Of a stretch of 64,000 bases of DNA, positions 27,691 to 37,529 are shown piece by piece. The stretch comes from JACKEQ01 sp041389565 (lineage in GTDB: Bacteria > Myxococcota_A > UBA796 > GCA-2862545): positions 1 through 64,000 of the forward strand of contig JAWKRP010000012.1 in NCBI GenBank assembly GCA_041389565.1, in the 5' to 3' direction. The stretch's first letter is position 1, and each line of letters opens with the position of its first letter. The translations under genes and the position numbers were made by a program. The notes under the pieces are model-generated. The model searched no databases, was not told where the DNA came from, and was given only the letters and a program-made list of their open reading frames with translations.

Positions 27691-29472
27691 TTGACCCTCC
27701 CTGCCCTGCTCACGCTCAGCGTCGTGGTCGCCTCGCTCGCGCTGATGGCCTCGAACCGCGTCTCGCCGGACGTCATCCTGCTCGGCGGCGTGGTGCTGCT
27801 CACTGCAGCCGGGGTGTTGACGCCCGAGCAGGCCTTCGGCGGGTTCGCGAACACCGGCATGCTCACGGTCGCTGCGCTGTTCGTCGTTGCGGCCGGCCTC
27901 CGCGAGACGGGCGCCGTGAACACGCTCACCTCGGGGTTGCTCGGGCGTCCCGAGTCCGAGCGCGGCGCGCTGGTGCGGCTCGTGTTCCCCGTGATCGCGG
28001 CGAGCAGCTTCCTGAACAACACCACGGTGGTCGCGACCCTGCTCCCCGCGGTGCACGACTGGGCCCGGCGGCTCGGGCGCTCTCCGGGGCGCCTCCTGCT
28101 GCCCCTGTCGTACGCCTCCATCATCGGGGGCACGTGCACGCTCATCGGCACGAGCACGAACCTCGTCGTGGCGGGCCTGGTGGAGGATCTGCACCCCACC
28201 GTGCCCGGCCTGCACAGCCTCGGGATGTTCGAGGTCACGCCGCTCGGCGTGCTGGTGGCCCTCGGCGGAGCCCTCGTGATGATCGCGCTCGGTCCGGTGC
28301 TCCTGCCCGACCGCAAACCCCCGATCAGCACCGACGACGACCCGCGCGAGTACACGATGGAGCTGCTCGTGCCCGCGAACAGCCGCATCGCCGGGCGCAC
28401 GGTCGAGGAGGCCGGCCTGCGACACCTGCCGGGCGCATTCCTCATGGAGATCGTGCGCGAGGGCGACGTGATCGCGGCCGTCTCGCACACGCACCGGCTC
28501 GTGGCGGGCGACCGGCTCGTGTTCGTCGGCGACGTCGACGCGATGGTCGATCTCCAGCGGTTCCCGGGCCTCGCGGTGGCGCCGGACCAGGTGTTCAAGC
28601 TCGACGGCGACCGCATGGCGCGTCGGATCGTCGAAGCCGTGGTGTCGTCGCGGAACCCGATGGTGGGCCAGACCATCCGCGACTCGGGGTTCCGGGCTCA
28701 CTACCGCGCGGTGGTGATCGGCGTGGCCCGCGCCGGAGAGCGCCTGGCCGGGCGGATCGGCGACATCGTGCTCCAGTCGGGCGACGTGCTGCTGCTCGAG
28801 GCCCACGAGGGATTCGTCGACCGGTACCGCACGCGCAGCGACTTCGTGCTCGTGAGCTCGATCTCGGGCGCGGCCCCACCCCGGACGGAGCGCGCCTGGG
28901 TCGCGGGGGCCATCCTGGCCGTGCTGGTCGCCGCGAGCACGCTCGGGCTCACGTCCACGGTCACGGCGGCGTTCGTGGGCGCTGGTGCCATGGTCGCGCT
29001 GCGCTGCTGCACGCTCGAGGAAGCGCGCCGGTCTCTCGATCTGTCCGTGCTGGTCGCGATCGCCGCGGCATTCGGGCTCGGGCGGGCCATCCAGGAGAGC
29101 GGTCTCGACCGGAGGCTCGCGGATCTGGCCTTCCAGGTGGGTGCGACGAGCCCGTTCCTGGCGCTGGTGGCGATCTACGTGGTCACCGCCCTCCTCACGG
29201 AGCTGGTGACGAACAATGCCGCGGCAGTGCTCGCCGTGCCCCTCGCCATCGCGCTCGCCGACCGTGTGGACGCCGAGCCCATGGGCTTCGTGATCGCGGT
29301 GATGATGGCGGCGTCGGCCAGCTTCCTGACGCCCATCGGCTACCAGACGAACCTGATGGTGTTCAACGCCGGCGGCTACCGTCCGCTCGACTACGTGCGG
29401 TTCGGGGCCCCGATGAGCCTCGTCAGCGCGGGCATCACGCTCACGGTCGTGCCGTGGCTGTGGCCGCTCTGA
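27691..29472 (+). CDS. SLC13/DASS-family permease with two RCK_C (TrkA-C) domains
   Basis: A 593-residue inner-membrane transporter from a TTG start with GAGG 4-5 bp upstream. Hydrophobic spans fill residues 1-200 and 400-593. The cytoplasmic middle carries two TrkA-C-type regulatory modules (about 215-300 and 310-390; EYTMELLVPANSRIAGRTVEEAGLRHLPG and VVSSRNPMVGQTIRDSGFRAHY). Transport signatures SFLNNTTVVATLLP and ASFLTPIGYQTNLMV place it in the divalent-anion/sodium symporter group, so sulfate or a dicarboxylate is likely. Its 3' end overlaps the convergent SulP gene by 32 bp. Confidence 0.88.
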   Translation: MTLPALLTLSVVVASLALMASNRVSPDVILLGGVVLLTAAGVLTPEQAFGGFANTGMLTVAALFVVAAGLRETGAVNTLTSGLLGRPESERGALVRLVFPVIAASSFLNNTTVVATLLPAVHDWARRLGRSPGRLLLPLSYASIIGGTCTLIGTSTNLVVAGLVEDLHPTVPGLHSLGMFEVTPLGVLVALGGALVMIALGPVLLPDRKPPISTDDDPREYTMELLVPANSRIAGRTVEEAGLRHLPGAFLMEIVREGDVIAAVSHTHRLVAGDRLVFVGDVDAMVDLQRFPGLAVAPDQVFKLDGDRMARRIVEAVVSSRNPMVGQTIRDSGFRAHYRAVVIGVARAGERLAGRIGDIVLQSGDVLLLEAHEGFVDRYRTRSDFVLVSSISGAAPPRTERAWVAGAILAVLVAASTLGLTSTVTAAFVGAGAMVALRCCTLEEARRSLDLSVLVAIAAAFGLGRAIQESGLDRRLADLAFQVGATSPFLALVAIYVVTALLTELVTNNAAAVLAVPLAIALADRVDAEPMGFVIAVMMAASASFLTPIGYQTNLMVFNAGGYRPLDYVRFGAPMSLVSAGITLTVVPWLWPL

Positions 29473-31147
29473 CGAGCGTCTCGACGATCGGATCGTCGAA
29501 CGAGCCCGCCACGTGGACCTCATCGAGCAGCCCCTCCGCGCGGGCCCGGTCCCACAGGCCTGACGGCGGCGGGAGCGGCCCGAGGAGCACCACCGTCTTC
29601 CCCTGGGACCGGAGGGACGCGATCGACCCGTGCAAGGCCACGAAGCCCGTGGTGTCGATGACCGGGACGCGACCGAGATCGAGCACCAGGGTGGTGAAGG
29701 CGTCGCTTCGGGACGCGTGGAGGGCATCCATCGCCTTTCGCGCGGCCCCGAAGAACAGCGGGCCTTCGACCCGGTACAGCACCGTGCCCGGCCCCAGCTC
29801 CGGAAAGCCCGGCCCATCGCCGGCGTCGAGGAAGCGGCTCTCGGACAGCTCGGCCATGCGCCGCATGAACAGGAGCGACGCGAGCACGAAGCCCACCCCC
29901 ACGGCCCAGATCATGTCGAAGGCCACGGTGAGGCCGAAGCACGTGAGCAGCACGGCGATGTCGCTCTTCGGACCGATGCGCACGATCTGCAGGAAGTGCG
30001 GGACCTCCGCCATGTTCCACGCCACCAGCACCAACAGGGCCGCGAGCGAGGCCATGGGGATGTAGGCGACGAGAGGCGCCGCCGCGACCATCACGCCGAG
30101 CACGACGACGGCGTGGGTCACGGAGGCCAGCGGCGACCGCGCTCCGCTCCGCACGTTCGTGGCCGTCCGCGCGAGCGCACCCGTCGCCGCGATGCCGCCG
30201 AAGAACGGGGCCACGAGGTTGGCGACCCCCTGCCCCACGAGCTCGGCGTCGGGGTCGTGCCGGTGACCGGTCATCCCGTCCGCCACGACGGCACTCAGCA
30301 GCGACTCGATCGCGCCCAGGGCCGCGATGGTGAGCGCGGCGGGGAGCAGCGCCCTGAGGTCCGCGAGCCCCGGTCCCCCGTCCCAGGGGAGCGCGGGGCG
30401 TGGGAGGACCGACGGGATGCCCGCGACCGCGACGCCGTCGATCACGGTGTGGAACCGACTCCCGATCGTCGCGACCTCCAGGCCCGGATCGAAGGCCTGC
30501 AGCCCGAAGGCCACGGTCGACGCGCCTCCGATCGCGAGCAGGGGCGCGGGGACGCGCTTCACCACGCGGGGCAGGCCGAGCAGGAGCGCGAACGTGAGCG
30601 CGGCCACGGAGAGCTCGAGCAGGGATGCCGTGTGACGGGCGTTCCAGAGCGCTCCGACCTTCTCGTGGAAGGCATCGGGGAGCGCGCCGGTCTGGAGACC
30701 CAGCACGTCGCGCACCTGGAGGGTCGCGATCACCACGGCGATCCCGGTCGTGAAGCCCGTCGTCACCGGGTACGGCACGAGCCGGATGAGCGACCCCATC
30801 CCGAACAGGCCGGCCAGCACGAGGATCCCGCCGGCCATGAAGCCCGCGGTCAGCAGGCCCGGGAGGCCGTGCTCGGACACGATGGGCGCGAGGATGACCA
30901 CGAATGCGGCCGTCGGGCCGGTGACCTGCGTGCGACTCCCGCCGAGCAGGGCCGCGACCGCCCCCGCCACGATGGCGGTGTACAGGCCGTGCTGCGGCGG
31001 TACCCCCACTGCGATGGCGAGCGCCATGGAGAGCGGCAGCGCGACGACCCCGACGACCGCGCCCGCGAGGAGGTCTGCGCGGAACGACGCCCGGTCGTAG
31101 CCATCCGCGAGCGCTTCACGAAGGGCGCTGGCCACACGAACCGACAC
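29441..31147 (-). CDS. SulP-family anion permease with STAS domain
   Basis: A 568-residue SulP transporter from a GTG start with GGAGG 4-5 bp upstream. About 12 hydrophobic spans cover residues 25-415, with the family segment DLLAGAVVGVVALPLSMALAIAVGVPPQHGLYTAIVAG. The C-terminus is a STAS domain (about 440-560) with LVLDLGRVPVIDTTGFVAL. SulP proteins carry sulfate, bicarbonate or similar anions. The neighbouring SLC13 gene is convergent, so two anion permeases share antisense 3' ends. Confidence 0.92.
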   Translation of the reverse strand: MSVRVASALREALADGYDRASFRADLLAGAVVGVVALPLSMALAIAVGVPPQHGLYTAIVAGAVAALLGGSRTQVTGPTAAFVVILAPIVSEHGLPGLLTAGFMAGGILVLAGLFGMGSLIRLVPYPVTTGFTTGIAVVIATLQVRDVLGLQTGALPDAFHEKVGALWNARHTASLLELSVAALTFALLLGLPRVVKRVPAPLLAIGGASTVAFGLQAFDPGLEVATIGSRFHTVIDGVAVAGIPSVLPRPALPWDGGPGLADLRALLPAALTIAALGAIESLLSAVVADGMTGHRHDPDAELVGQGVANLVAPFFGGIAATGALARTATNVRSGARSPLASVTHAVVVLGVMVAAAPLVAYIPMASLAALLVLVAWNMAEVPHFLQIVRIGPKSDIAVLLTCFGLTVAFDMIWAVGVGFVLASLLFMRRMAELSESRFLDAGDGPGFPELGPGTVLYRVEGPLFFGAARKAMDALHASRSDAFTTLVLDLGRVPVIDTTGFVALHGSIASLRSQGKTVVLLGPLPPPSGLWDRARAEGLLDEVHVAGSFDDPIVETLVRAATATARP

Positions 31148-31363
31148 GTGACCTCCAGGGGTCGCTTCGAGCGTAGCGTGCGTGCCAGACGGGGTCGATG
31201 GGCCGCGGAGTCCGGAAATCCGGGTCGGGTCTTCGGGATCAGGGGTGCCGGGTTCAGACGATTGCGAATGAATGGCAGACCCTGCATGATGGGTCGTCTG
31301 GCGGCCCGCGCATACGTCCAGAGGCGTGAGCGGCCCGTGCCGGTGCCGCCCGAGGAGGCTCCC
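31148..31363. promoter_or_regulatory. Divergent intergenic region at the edge of the island
   Basis: 216 bp between SulP and the truncated dehydrogenase start. It holds a loose dyad CAGACG (31255) with CGTCTG (31289) on either side of the AT-richer GCGAATGAATGG, and a CATACG box at about 31311 that could be a -10 for the rightward gene. No gene is seen in it. It marks the last stretch that looks chromosomal before the break at about 31,455. Confidence 0.3.
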
Positions 31364-32083
31364 ATGCGCCAGAACCCCACTCCCGAAGGCTCCCTGAAGA
31401 CCGTGCTCGTGACCGGTGCGTCGTCCGGCTACGGGCTCGCGACCGCCCTCCGCTTCCATGCCGAGGCCGCTTCCGCGGCGCACGCGACTGCCGAGCGCCT
31501 CGCCGAGGCCGTCGCGACGACCATCAGCCGCCTGACCGCGGTGATCGACGAGGAGCAGCGCGCGCAGCGGCGCCGCATCGAGGGCGCGACGCGACGCGCG
31601 TGGCAGGTGACGGCGATGGCCACGGTCGTGGGGCTCGTCGTCGCCGTGCTGGGCGCGCGTTGGCTGGAGCTGCGGTTGATCGATCCCCTCGCTCGACTCC
31701 GCGCGGCCGCCGAGGGGTTCGGTGCGGGCCGAGACGACGTGACCGCGGACGAGTCCGGTAACGAAGAGGTGGCCGCGGTGTCGCGCGCCTTCAACCGTAT
31801 GACTGGCGCGATTCGCAGCGCGCAGGGTGCTCGGGTTCGTGCAGAGCGCCTGGCGGCACTCGGTGAGTTGTCGGCGGCGGTGGCGCACGAGCTCATGAAC
31901 CCGCTCACGGTGCTCCTCGGACATCCCGCGATGCGTGCCGACAACCTTGCCCCGGTCCGCGCCGAGGCCGAGCACGCTCGGCGCGTCGTGCAAGGCCTGC
32001 TGGGGTTCGCGCGTCCCGGCGAGGAAGCGCCTGAATCCATTGCCCTTTCGGCGGCGGCACGTGCTGCCGCGGCGAGGGTGTAG
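31364..32083 (+). pseudogene. Chimeric remnant: short-chain dehydrogenase N-terminus joined to a histidine-kinase fragment
   Basis: The ATG at 31364 has GAGGAGG 5 bp upstream and starts a classic SDR: KTVLVTGASSGYGLATALRFHAE is the Rossmann Gly motif TGxxxGxG. After about 30 codons, near 31,455, the reading frame turns into the middle of a membrane histidine kinase. That part has a helical region, one transmembrane segment (VTAMATVVGLVVAVLGARW), a HAMP domain (RLIDPLARLRAAAEGFGAG) and a HisKA domain with an intact H-box AHELMNPL. It stops at 32083 with no HATPase domain. Neither parent is complete, so it is called a recombination remnant. The missing dehydrogenase part is not in the window. 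An assembly chimera is the alternative. Confidence 0.8.
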
Positions 32084-34608
32084 GTCTTGCCAACGCCGAC
32101 GTCAAAGGCGAGGAGTCCCCCGCGGTTCGCGAGCACGCGCCGCGCGCCGGCGACTTGGTGCGGGTGCAGGCGGACGCCGTCTTTCGTCCAGCGCGCGAGC
32201 GGGAGCGGCTCCGCGTCGTAGGTCGGAGCGACGTAGCCCTTGAAATGGTGATTGTAGGCGTGCTCCACGCGGGCGCTGCGCTCGGGGTCGGACCCGACCC
32301 AGGCGCGGAACGACTGGTCCCACTCCTTCGCCTTCGCGAGCCGCACCTCGTCGATGTTCTCGTCCTTCTTCTTCTTCGGCTTGAACGTCGTCTTGTCGTG
32401 ATTGATCCAGCCGATACACCACCGGGCCTCGGGTGCCAGCTCGTTCGCGTCCTCGATCTGGTCGTAGTCGAGGCCGGGGACCTGCACGAGCCCCTCGCGG
32501 CGCTCCAGCCGGACGTGTCCGTAGTGGCCGTTCAAGGTCTCGTTCAGCCAGCCCTGGACGAGGTCGAGCGGCACCCAGCCCTGGCGCGGGGACACGCCGC
32601 CGATGTCGTCGAGCACGGCGGGCTGGATGACCTCGACCAGCTTGCGTGCCTGGGTGGCGATGCGATCGAGGGGGACCACACCCCACACGAGCCCGCCCGG
32701 CACCACGCGCGCGGGCTCCTGCTTCTCGGCGAGGGCGACCGCGCGGGCGTGCTTCGGCCACAGATGGCCCGTCAGGTAGTCGCGCTCGGGGACCAGCTCG
32801 TCCCACCCGTCGCCGTCGAGGCACCAGCCCACGTCGAGCAGGTCCGAGAGACGCCGGACGACGGCCGTCTGCGCGTGCTCCTGCGCGTGGCCCGACTGCT
32901 CGACCAGCGCGTCGGCCAACTCGCGGATCGTGAGCGCGCGCTTCGTCCGGTAGACCCACTCGGCGAGCGCCACGAGGTCGTCGGACTTCCCGGCGTAGCG
33001 CGGGGTCCACGTCGGCTTCGTCGCGAGCCCGTCGATCAGGCGGCCGGACTTCGTGAACGCCTGGAGGAAGCGCTCGGCGCTGGTGTGGCCGTCGGCGACC
33101 AGCTTACGCAGGTCGGGCGAGGTCCACGGGTTGCCGTGCTTCGCGGTCCACACGTTGAGGGCCTCGACGAGCTCGGGCCAGAGCTGCACGTGCTCGTCGG
33201 TGGTCTGGGCCGACGCGGCGGCGAGGTAGCGGTCCACGCGGAACCCGAGCGCCACGGCGGATGCGGCGTGCTCGGACAGGCCGGCGGTGCTCTCTTCGAG
33301 CTGACGTGCGATGCCGGAACGCGCCGGCCGCGCGCCGGGGAACACGACCACCTCGCGGGCGATTTCGCAGGCGCCGCACATCGGGCGCTCGTCGAGGTCG
33401 GGCAGGCGCTCGAACGTGCCGACGACCTGGTAGCCCCAGCGCGGCTTGCTGGTCTGGTCGTCGTCGCCGGCGTCCTTACCGACCTCTGTGCCGAGGATGT
33501 GGCTCGGGAAATCGGCGAAGTAGTCGCCGTCGAGGATGAACTGGTCTGCCTCGTCGACCTCCGCGAGCTCGCCGCCACGCGCGCGGAAGAACAGCAGGTC
33601 GGTGACGAGCATCGCGCCGGGGAAGATCGCTGACGGCAACCGGTAGGCGCTGGCCAGGTGGTGCCGCTTGAGCACCTTCTCGCGCAGCGACAAGAGCCCG
33701 GTGGAGCGCCCCGAGAGGAAGCCCGACGGCACGAGGTAGACGCCGAGCCCGCCCGGCGCGAGCAGGTCGAGGCCACGCCGGAGAAAGTAGGCGTAGGCGG
33801 ACTTCTCGCGGTAGCCGCGGTCGGGGTCCTCGGTGATCGACACGCCGCGCGCGCCGTAGGGCGGGTTGGCGAGCACGAGGCCGAGGCGCCCGGCGTACTC
33901 GTGGCCGTGCTCGCGAACCCACTGCTCGAACGGCGCGTTGAACACGGAGATCTCGGGCCGGAGAGCCTGGAGCATCCGAGACGACAGCTCCGACCACTCG
34001 ACGACGAGCCAGCGGAGGGCGTCGAAGTCGGGGCCGCTGGCGGCCTGGACGAACCGCCCGATGCCCGCGGAGGGCTCCAGCGCGAGCACCACGCCTTCCT
34101 CGCTCGGGAGGTCCGGCAGCAGCGGCCGGATGACGCGGGCGACCTCGCGCGCGACCTTGGTGGGCGTGTAGTACTCGTGGATGAGCCCGCGCTCCTCGGG
34201 CACGGGGAATCCGGTCGGGAACTGGCTCGCAACGGCCTGGATCGAGAGACCGCCCCAGCCCGAGTACGCAGCCAGCGCGGCCCGATCCTGGGCGCTCATC
34301 TCGTCGGGGCGCTTGCTCGCGGCGAGGCGCATCGCGGCGAGGTTGGCGGCCGTGCGTTGCGACGCCGCCCACAGGTCCGGCGGCTGCGCGTAGGCTTCGG
34401 CGTAGCGGTCCCCGTACGACCGGGGCGACTCGGTACCCGCCGGGTACCGAGTGGCGCGCGCGGCGAGCTGGCGGTCGAGCACGGCCACCAGGGCGGGCCG
34501 GTTCCGGCGCAGGAAGCCCTCGAAGTAGGCCGGCGTCACGCCGGGCGGGAGGCGCTGGCGCAGGACGGTGGCGATGCGATCGACGAGGACTTCGGCGGAC
34601 GGCTGCAC
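32069..34608 (-). pseudogene. Truncated N12-class adenine DNA methylase/SNF2 helicase
   Basis: About 846 codons of a very large phage/plasmid-type protein combining an N6-adenine methyltransferase with a helicase. The SAM motif is near residue 174 (ALEPSAGIGRF), the catalytic NPPY near 246 (LVLANPPYGARG), and a Cys pair CGACE near 415. The helicase begins near residue 815 (RLHPHQVAGARRVLANRGGLLAFD) and the Walker A GVGKTYT near 836 is the last recognisable part. After that the sequence becomes the antisense of the histidine-kinase fragment, so the ATPase is lost and the gene is broken. The junction lies in a GC-rich 25-bp stretch shared by both partners. The GTG start has GGAG 7 bp upstream. 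A 25-bp palindrome lies in its 5' part. Confidence 0.83.
34428..34452. repeat. 25-bp palindrome, copy 1 of 3
   Basis: ACTCGGTACC, 5-nt spacer CGCCG, GGTACCGAGT: a perfect 10-bp inverted repeat (12 bp if the spacer edges are counted). It lies inside the truncated methylase gene. The same geometry occurs at 51,693 (two mismatches in one arm) and 62,390 (perfect arms). Confidence 0.85.
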
Positions 34609-34676
34609 GACGACTCCGAGGGGAACGGTGTTCCTCGTGTCAGTCTGGCGACCTGGGATCGCGCGGGCGAGCGGAA

Positions 34677-34696
34677 GCGTCTCCCACCGTCTCCCC
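34677..34696 (-). promoter_or_regulatory. Tandem 10-bp-period operator-like motif upstream of the methylase gene
   Basis: On the minus strand: GGGGAGACGG then TGGGAGACGC, two direct copies one helical turn apart, 69 bp before the methylase start and just after the methyltransferase stop. The same tandem arrangement is found 96 bp before the eight-gene operon at 49,925-49,944. Confidence 0.6.
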
Positions 34697-34697
34697 G

Positions 34698-35315
34698 TCA
34701 GATCTTGTGCGCAGCGACGAAACCGATGGGGAGCATCCCCCTCACGAGTTCCTCGTCGTCGATCTCGAAGCCGGCCGCTTCGACCGCGGCGGCGAGCCCG
34801 TCGAGGTCGAACCGTCGCTGCCCGGGAAAGGACACCAGCGCCAACACGGCGGAGATCAGCCGCGCGCGTGCATCCTGCGCGTGGCAGTACGTCGGCACCA
34901 CCAGGCGCCCTCCGGGGCGGAGCACCCGCCGCATCGCCGCGAGCCCTCCATCGAGGTCCGGTACGAGGTGCAGCACGTTCGCGGCGACCACGGCGTCAAA
35001 GGAGCCGTCGACCTCGCCAAGTGCGTAGAGGTCGTGGACCTCGCAGCGCACGTTCGGCAGGTGTCCAATGCGAGCTCGCGTCTTCTCGACCATCGCTGCG
35101 GCGTAGTCCGTGGCGAGCAGCTCCCCGACGACTGGCGCGATGGCCGCGCTCACCAGTCCGGTGCCCGACGCGACCTCGAGCACGCGCGTGGCCCCCGACA
35201 CGGCGGCCGCCACGAGCTCCACCGTGCGCGGGAGAGGGCCGCCCAGCAGACCCATCGAGCGATCGTAGCGTGCCGCGTTGTTCTCCCAGAACCGTCTTCC
35301 GGCGTCTTCCGACAT
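34698..35315 (-). CDS. SAM-dependent class I methyltransferase, last gene of the metal operon
   Basis: A 205-residue UbiE-type methyltransferase. Motif I is ATRVLEVASGTGLVSAAI near residue 43, followed by LLATDYAAAMVEKTRA and the motif FDAVVAANVLHLVPDLDGGLAAMRRVLRPGGRLV. The ATG at 35315 is preferred over the GTG at 35318 because GAGGAGG lies 4-5 bp upstream. It lies 10 bp after the P-type ATPase stop, so it is part of the efflux operon. It might methylate a metalloid or a small molecule, but it has no Cys set like ArsM. Confidence 0.8.
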   Translation of the reverse strand: MSEDAGRRFWENNAARYDRSMGLLGGPLPRTVELVAAAVSGATRVLEVASGTGLVSAAIAPVVGELLATDYAAAMVEKTRARIGHLPNVRCEVHDLYALGEVDGSFDAVVAANVLHLVPDLDGGLAAMRRVLRPGGRLVVPTYCHAQDARARLISAVLALVSFPGQRRFDLDGLAAAVEAAGFEIDDEELVRGMLPIGFVAAHKI

Positions 35316-35324
35316 CACCCCTCC

Positions 35325-37529
35325 TCAGCGCCGGAGCAGGCGCAGCGCGTTCGCTACTACGAGCAACGACGCGCCCATGTCGGCAGCGATGGCACCCCAC
35401 AGCGAGGCCATGCCGACGAACGTGAGCACCGCGAACACGGCCTTGACGCCGAGCGCGAACGCGGTGTTCGCGCGGATCACGGAGAGCGTCGCGCGCGAGT
35501 GCTCGATCGACCACGCCAACTTGCCGAGGTCGTCACCCATGAGGGCCACGTCCGCGGTCTCGATCGCCGCATCGGTGCCCGCGGCCCCCATCGCGACGCC
35601 GAGCGTGCTGCGCGCGAGCGCGGGAGCGTCGTTCACGCCATCGCCGATCATCGCGGTGGGGCCATGGTCCCGCTCCAGCTCCTCCACGGCGCGGACCTTG
35701 TCCTCGGGGAGGAGCTCGGCCCGGACCTCGTCGACGCCGACCTCACGGCCGACCACCTCGGCAGTGCCGCGGTTGTCGCCGGTGAGCATGACGACCCGCG
35801 TCACGCCGGCGCGCTTCAGCGCCGCGACGGCCGCGACGGACTCGGGACGCACGCGGTCGGCCACCGCGATGAGGCCGCAGACGTGGGTCTCGTTGCCCAC
35901 GACCACGATCGTCTGGCCGCTCCGGGCCATCGCTTCGAGGCGATCGTGCGCCGCAGGCGTCTCCTGGCCGCGCTCCTCGAGGAACCGATGGGAGCCGAGC
36001 CAGAACCGCCGCCCGTCGATGCGGCCCTCGACGCCCTTGCCGTGGACCGCCGTGACGTCGGTCGCGGCGCGGATCGGAACCCCGAGCTCGCGGGCACGCG
36101 CCAGGACGGCGAGCGCGATGGGATGCTGGGAGTCCGCCTCCAGGGCGGCGGCGCGGGAGAGCAAGGCCGCCTCGTCGTGCTCGGCGAGCGGCACGACATC
36201 CACCACGCGCGGCCGGCCCTCGGTGAGCGTCCCGGTCTTGTCGAGCGCCACCACGCGGATCCGCGCCGGGATCTCGGCCACGCGCCCGCCCTTGAGCAGC
36301 ACGCCGTGGCGAGCCGACGCCGCGAGGGACGCGACGATCGCCACCGGCGTCGCGATCACCAGCGCGCACGGACAACCGATGACGAGCAGCACCAGCGCCC
36401 GGTACACCCACTCGGAGGGCTCGCCACCGAGCAGCGGGGGCACCACCGCCACACCGACCGCGAGGGCCAGGATCGCGGGTGTGTAGATCCGCGCGAACTT
36501 CTCGACCCACTGCTCCGAGACCGACCGCTTCGCCTGGGCGTCGCCGACCTGCCGGACGATGCGCGCGAGCGTGGTCTCGCCCGCGGTCTTCGTGGACGTG
36601 ACCTCGATCACGCCCGACCCGTTGATGGTGCCGGCGAACACCTCGTCGCCGACCTGCTTCGCCACCGGCACCGACTCGCCGGTGATCGGCGCCTGATCGA
36701 CCTCGGTGGCGCCGCGCTCCACGCGGCCGTCGAGGCCAATGCGCTCGCCGGGTCGGACGCGGAACACGGCGCCCGGGGCGACGACGGCGGGGTCCACCTC
36801 GACCTCGCCGCCGTCGCGCACCAGGCGGACCCGGTCGGGCGCGAGCTTCATCAGCGCCGCCACCGCGCGACGCGCCCGACCCACGCTCCACGCCTCGAGC
36901 GCGAGCGACAACGAGAACAGCCAGGCGACGGTCGCCGCCTCGAACCACTCGCCGAGCGCCACCGCGCCTGCGACGGCGATGGTCATCAGCAGGTTCATGT
37001 CGGGGCGCAGGTTGCGCAGCGCGTACCAGGCCTTCGGGACCACGACCCACAGGCCCGCGGCGATCGCGACGCCGTAGGCCAGCCGCGCGGGCCACGGGAC
37101 CACCTCGGCGAGGCCGGCGCCCTCGGAGCCCATCGCCGAGGTCAGCCCGGCCAGCGCGACGTGGACGCCGAACCCGGCGGCGGTTCCGACGCCGCTCGCG
37201 ACCACGAGCGCGTCGCGGGTGGACCAGGCGTGGCCCGCCTCGGGCTCGCGCGCCTCGACCCACGGCTCGGCGCGCATCCCGGTCGCCGCGACCGCGGCGA
37301 CGACACGCTCGGCCGCTACGCTCACCGGGACGGACATCCGACCGTTCAGGACGTCGAACCCGAGCTGCTCCTCGGGCACGAGTCCCCGGAGCGCGCCCTT
37401 GAGGGTGGCGACCTCCTCCGCGCAGTCCATCCCATGAATCTTGAACCGCCGCGCCTCCCCCGCGAGGGTGGGAGGAGGCGTCACGACGACCGGCGCGCAG
37501 CAGGCGTCGTCCTTGCACTCTTCGCCCAT
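35325..37529 (-). CDS. Zn/Cd/Pb-exporting P1B-type ATPase
   Basis: A 734-residue heavy-metal pump. It has a Cys-rich N-terminus (EECKDDACCAP), an HMA domain with GMDCAEE, TGES, the transmembrane metal site CPC (IGCPCALV), the phosphorylated Asp in DKTGT, the HP motif SQHPIA and GDGVNDAP. The last helices read LGVKAVF and IAADMGASLLVVANALRLL, keeping the Lys and Asp that define the Zn/Cd/Pb (ZntA-like) group. The ATG overlaps the czcA stop by one base (TGATG), with GGGAGG just inside czcA. It exports cytosolic Zn/Cd, complementing the periplasmic efflux pump encoded upstream. Confidence 0.95.
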   Translation of the reverse strand: MGEECKDDACCAPVVVTPPPTLAGEARRFKIHGMDCAEEVATLKGALRGLVPEEQLGFDVLNGRMSVPVSVAAERVVAAVAATGMRAEPWVEAREPEAGHAWSTRDALVVASGVGTAAGFGVHVALAGLTSAMGSEGAGLAEVVPWPARLAYGVAIAAGLWVVVPKAWYALRNLRPDMNLLMTIAVAGAVALGEWFEAATVAWLFSLSLALEAWSVGRARRAVAALMKLAPDRVRLVRDGGEVEVDPAVVAPGAVFRVRPGERIGLDGRVERGATEVDQAPITGESVPVAKQVGDEVFAGTINGSGVIEVTSTKTAGETTLARIVRQVGDAQAKRSVSEQWVEKFARIYTPAILALAVGVAVVPPLLGGEPSEWVYRALVLLVIGCPCALVIATPVAIVASLAASARHGVLLKGGRVAEIPARIRVVALDKTGTLTEGRPRVVDVVPLAEHDEAALLSRAAALEADSQHPIALAVLARARELGVPIRAATDVTAVHGKGVEGRIDGRRFWLGSHRFLEERGQETPAAHDRLEAMARSGQTIVVVGNETHVCGLIAVADRVRPESVAAVAALKRAGVTRVVMLTGDNRGTAEVVGREVGVDEVRAELLPEDKVRAVEELERDHGPTAMIGDGVNDAPALARSTLGVAMGAAGTDAAIETADVALMGDDLGKLAWSIEHSRATLSVIRANTAFALGVKAVFAVLTFVGMASLWGAIAADMGASLLVVANALRLLRR

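Noticed and set aside
27160..29817. An 885-codon minus-strand frame
   Set aside because: Antisense to the SLC13 permease; the meaningful oxidoreductase reading lies in a different minus frame.
31148..31363. Attachment site of the island
   Set aside because: No tRNA, integrase or matching direct repeat could be identified in the window, so no att site is claimed.
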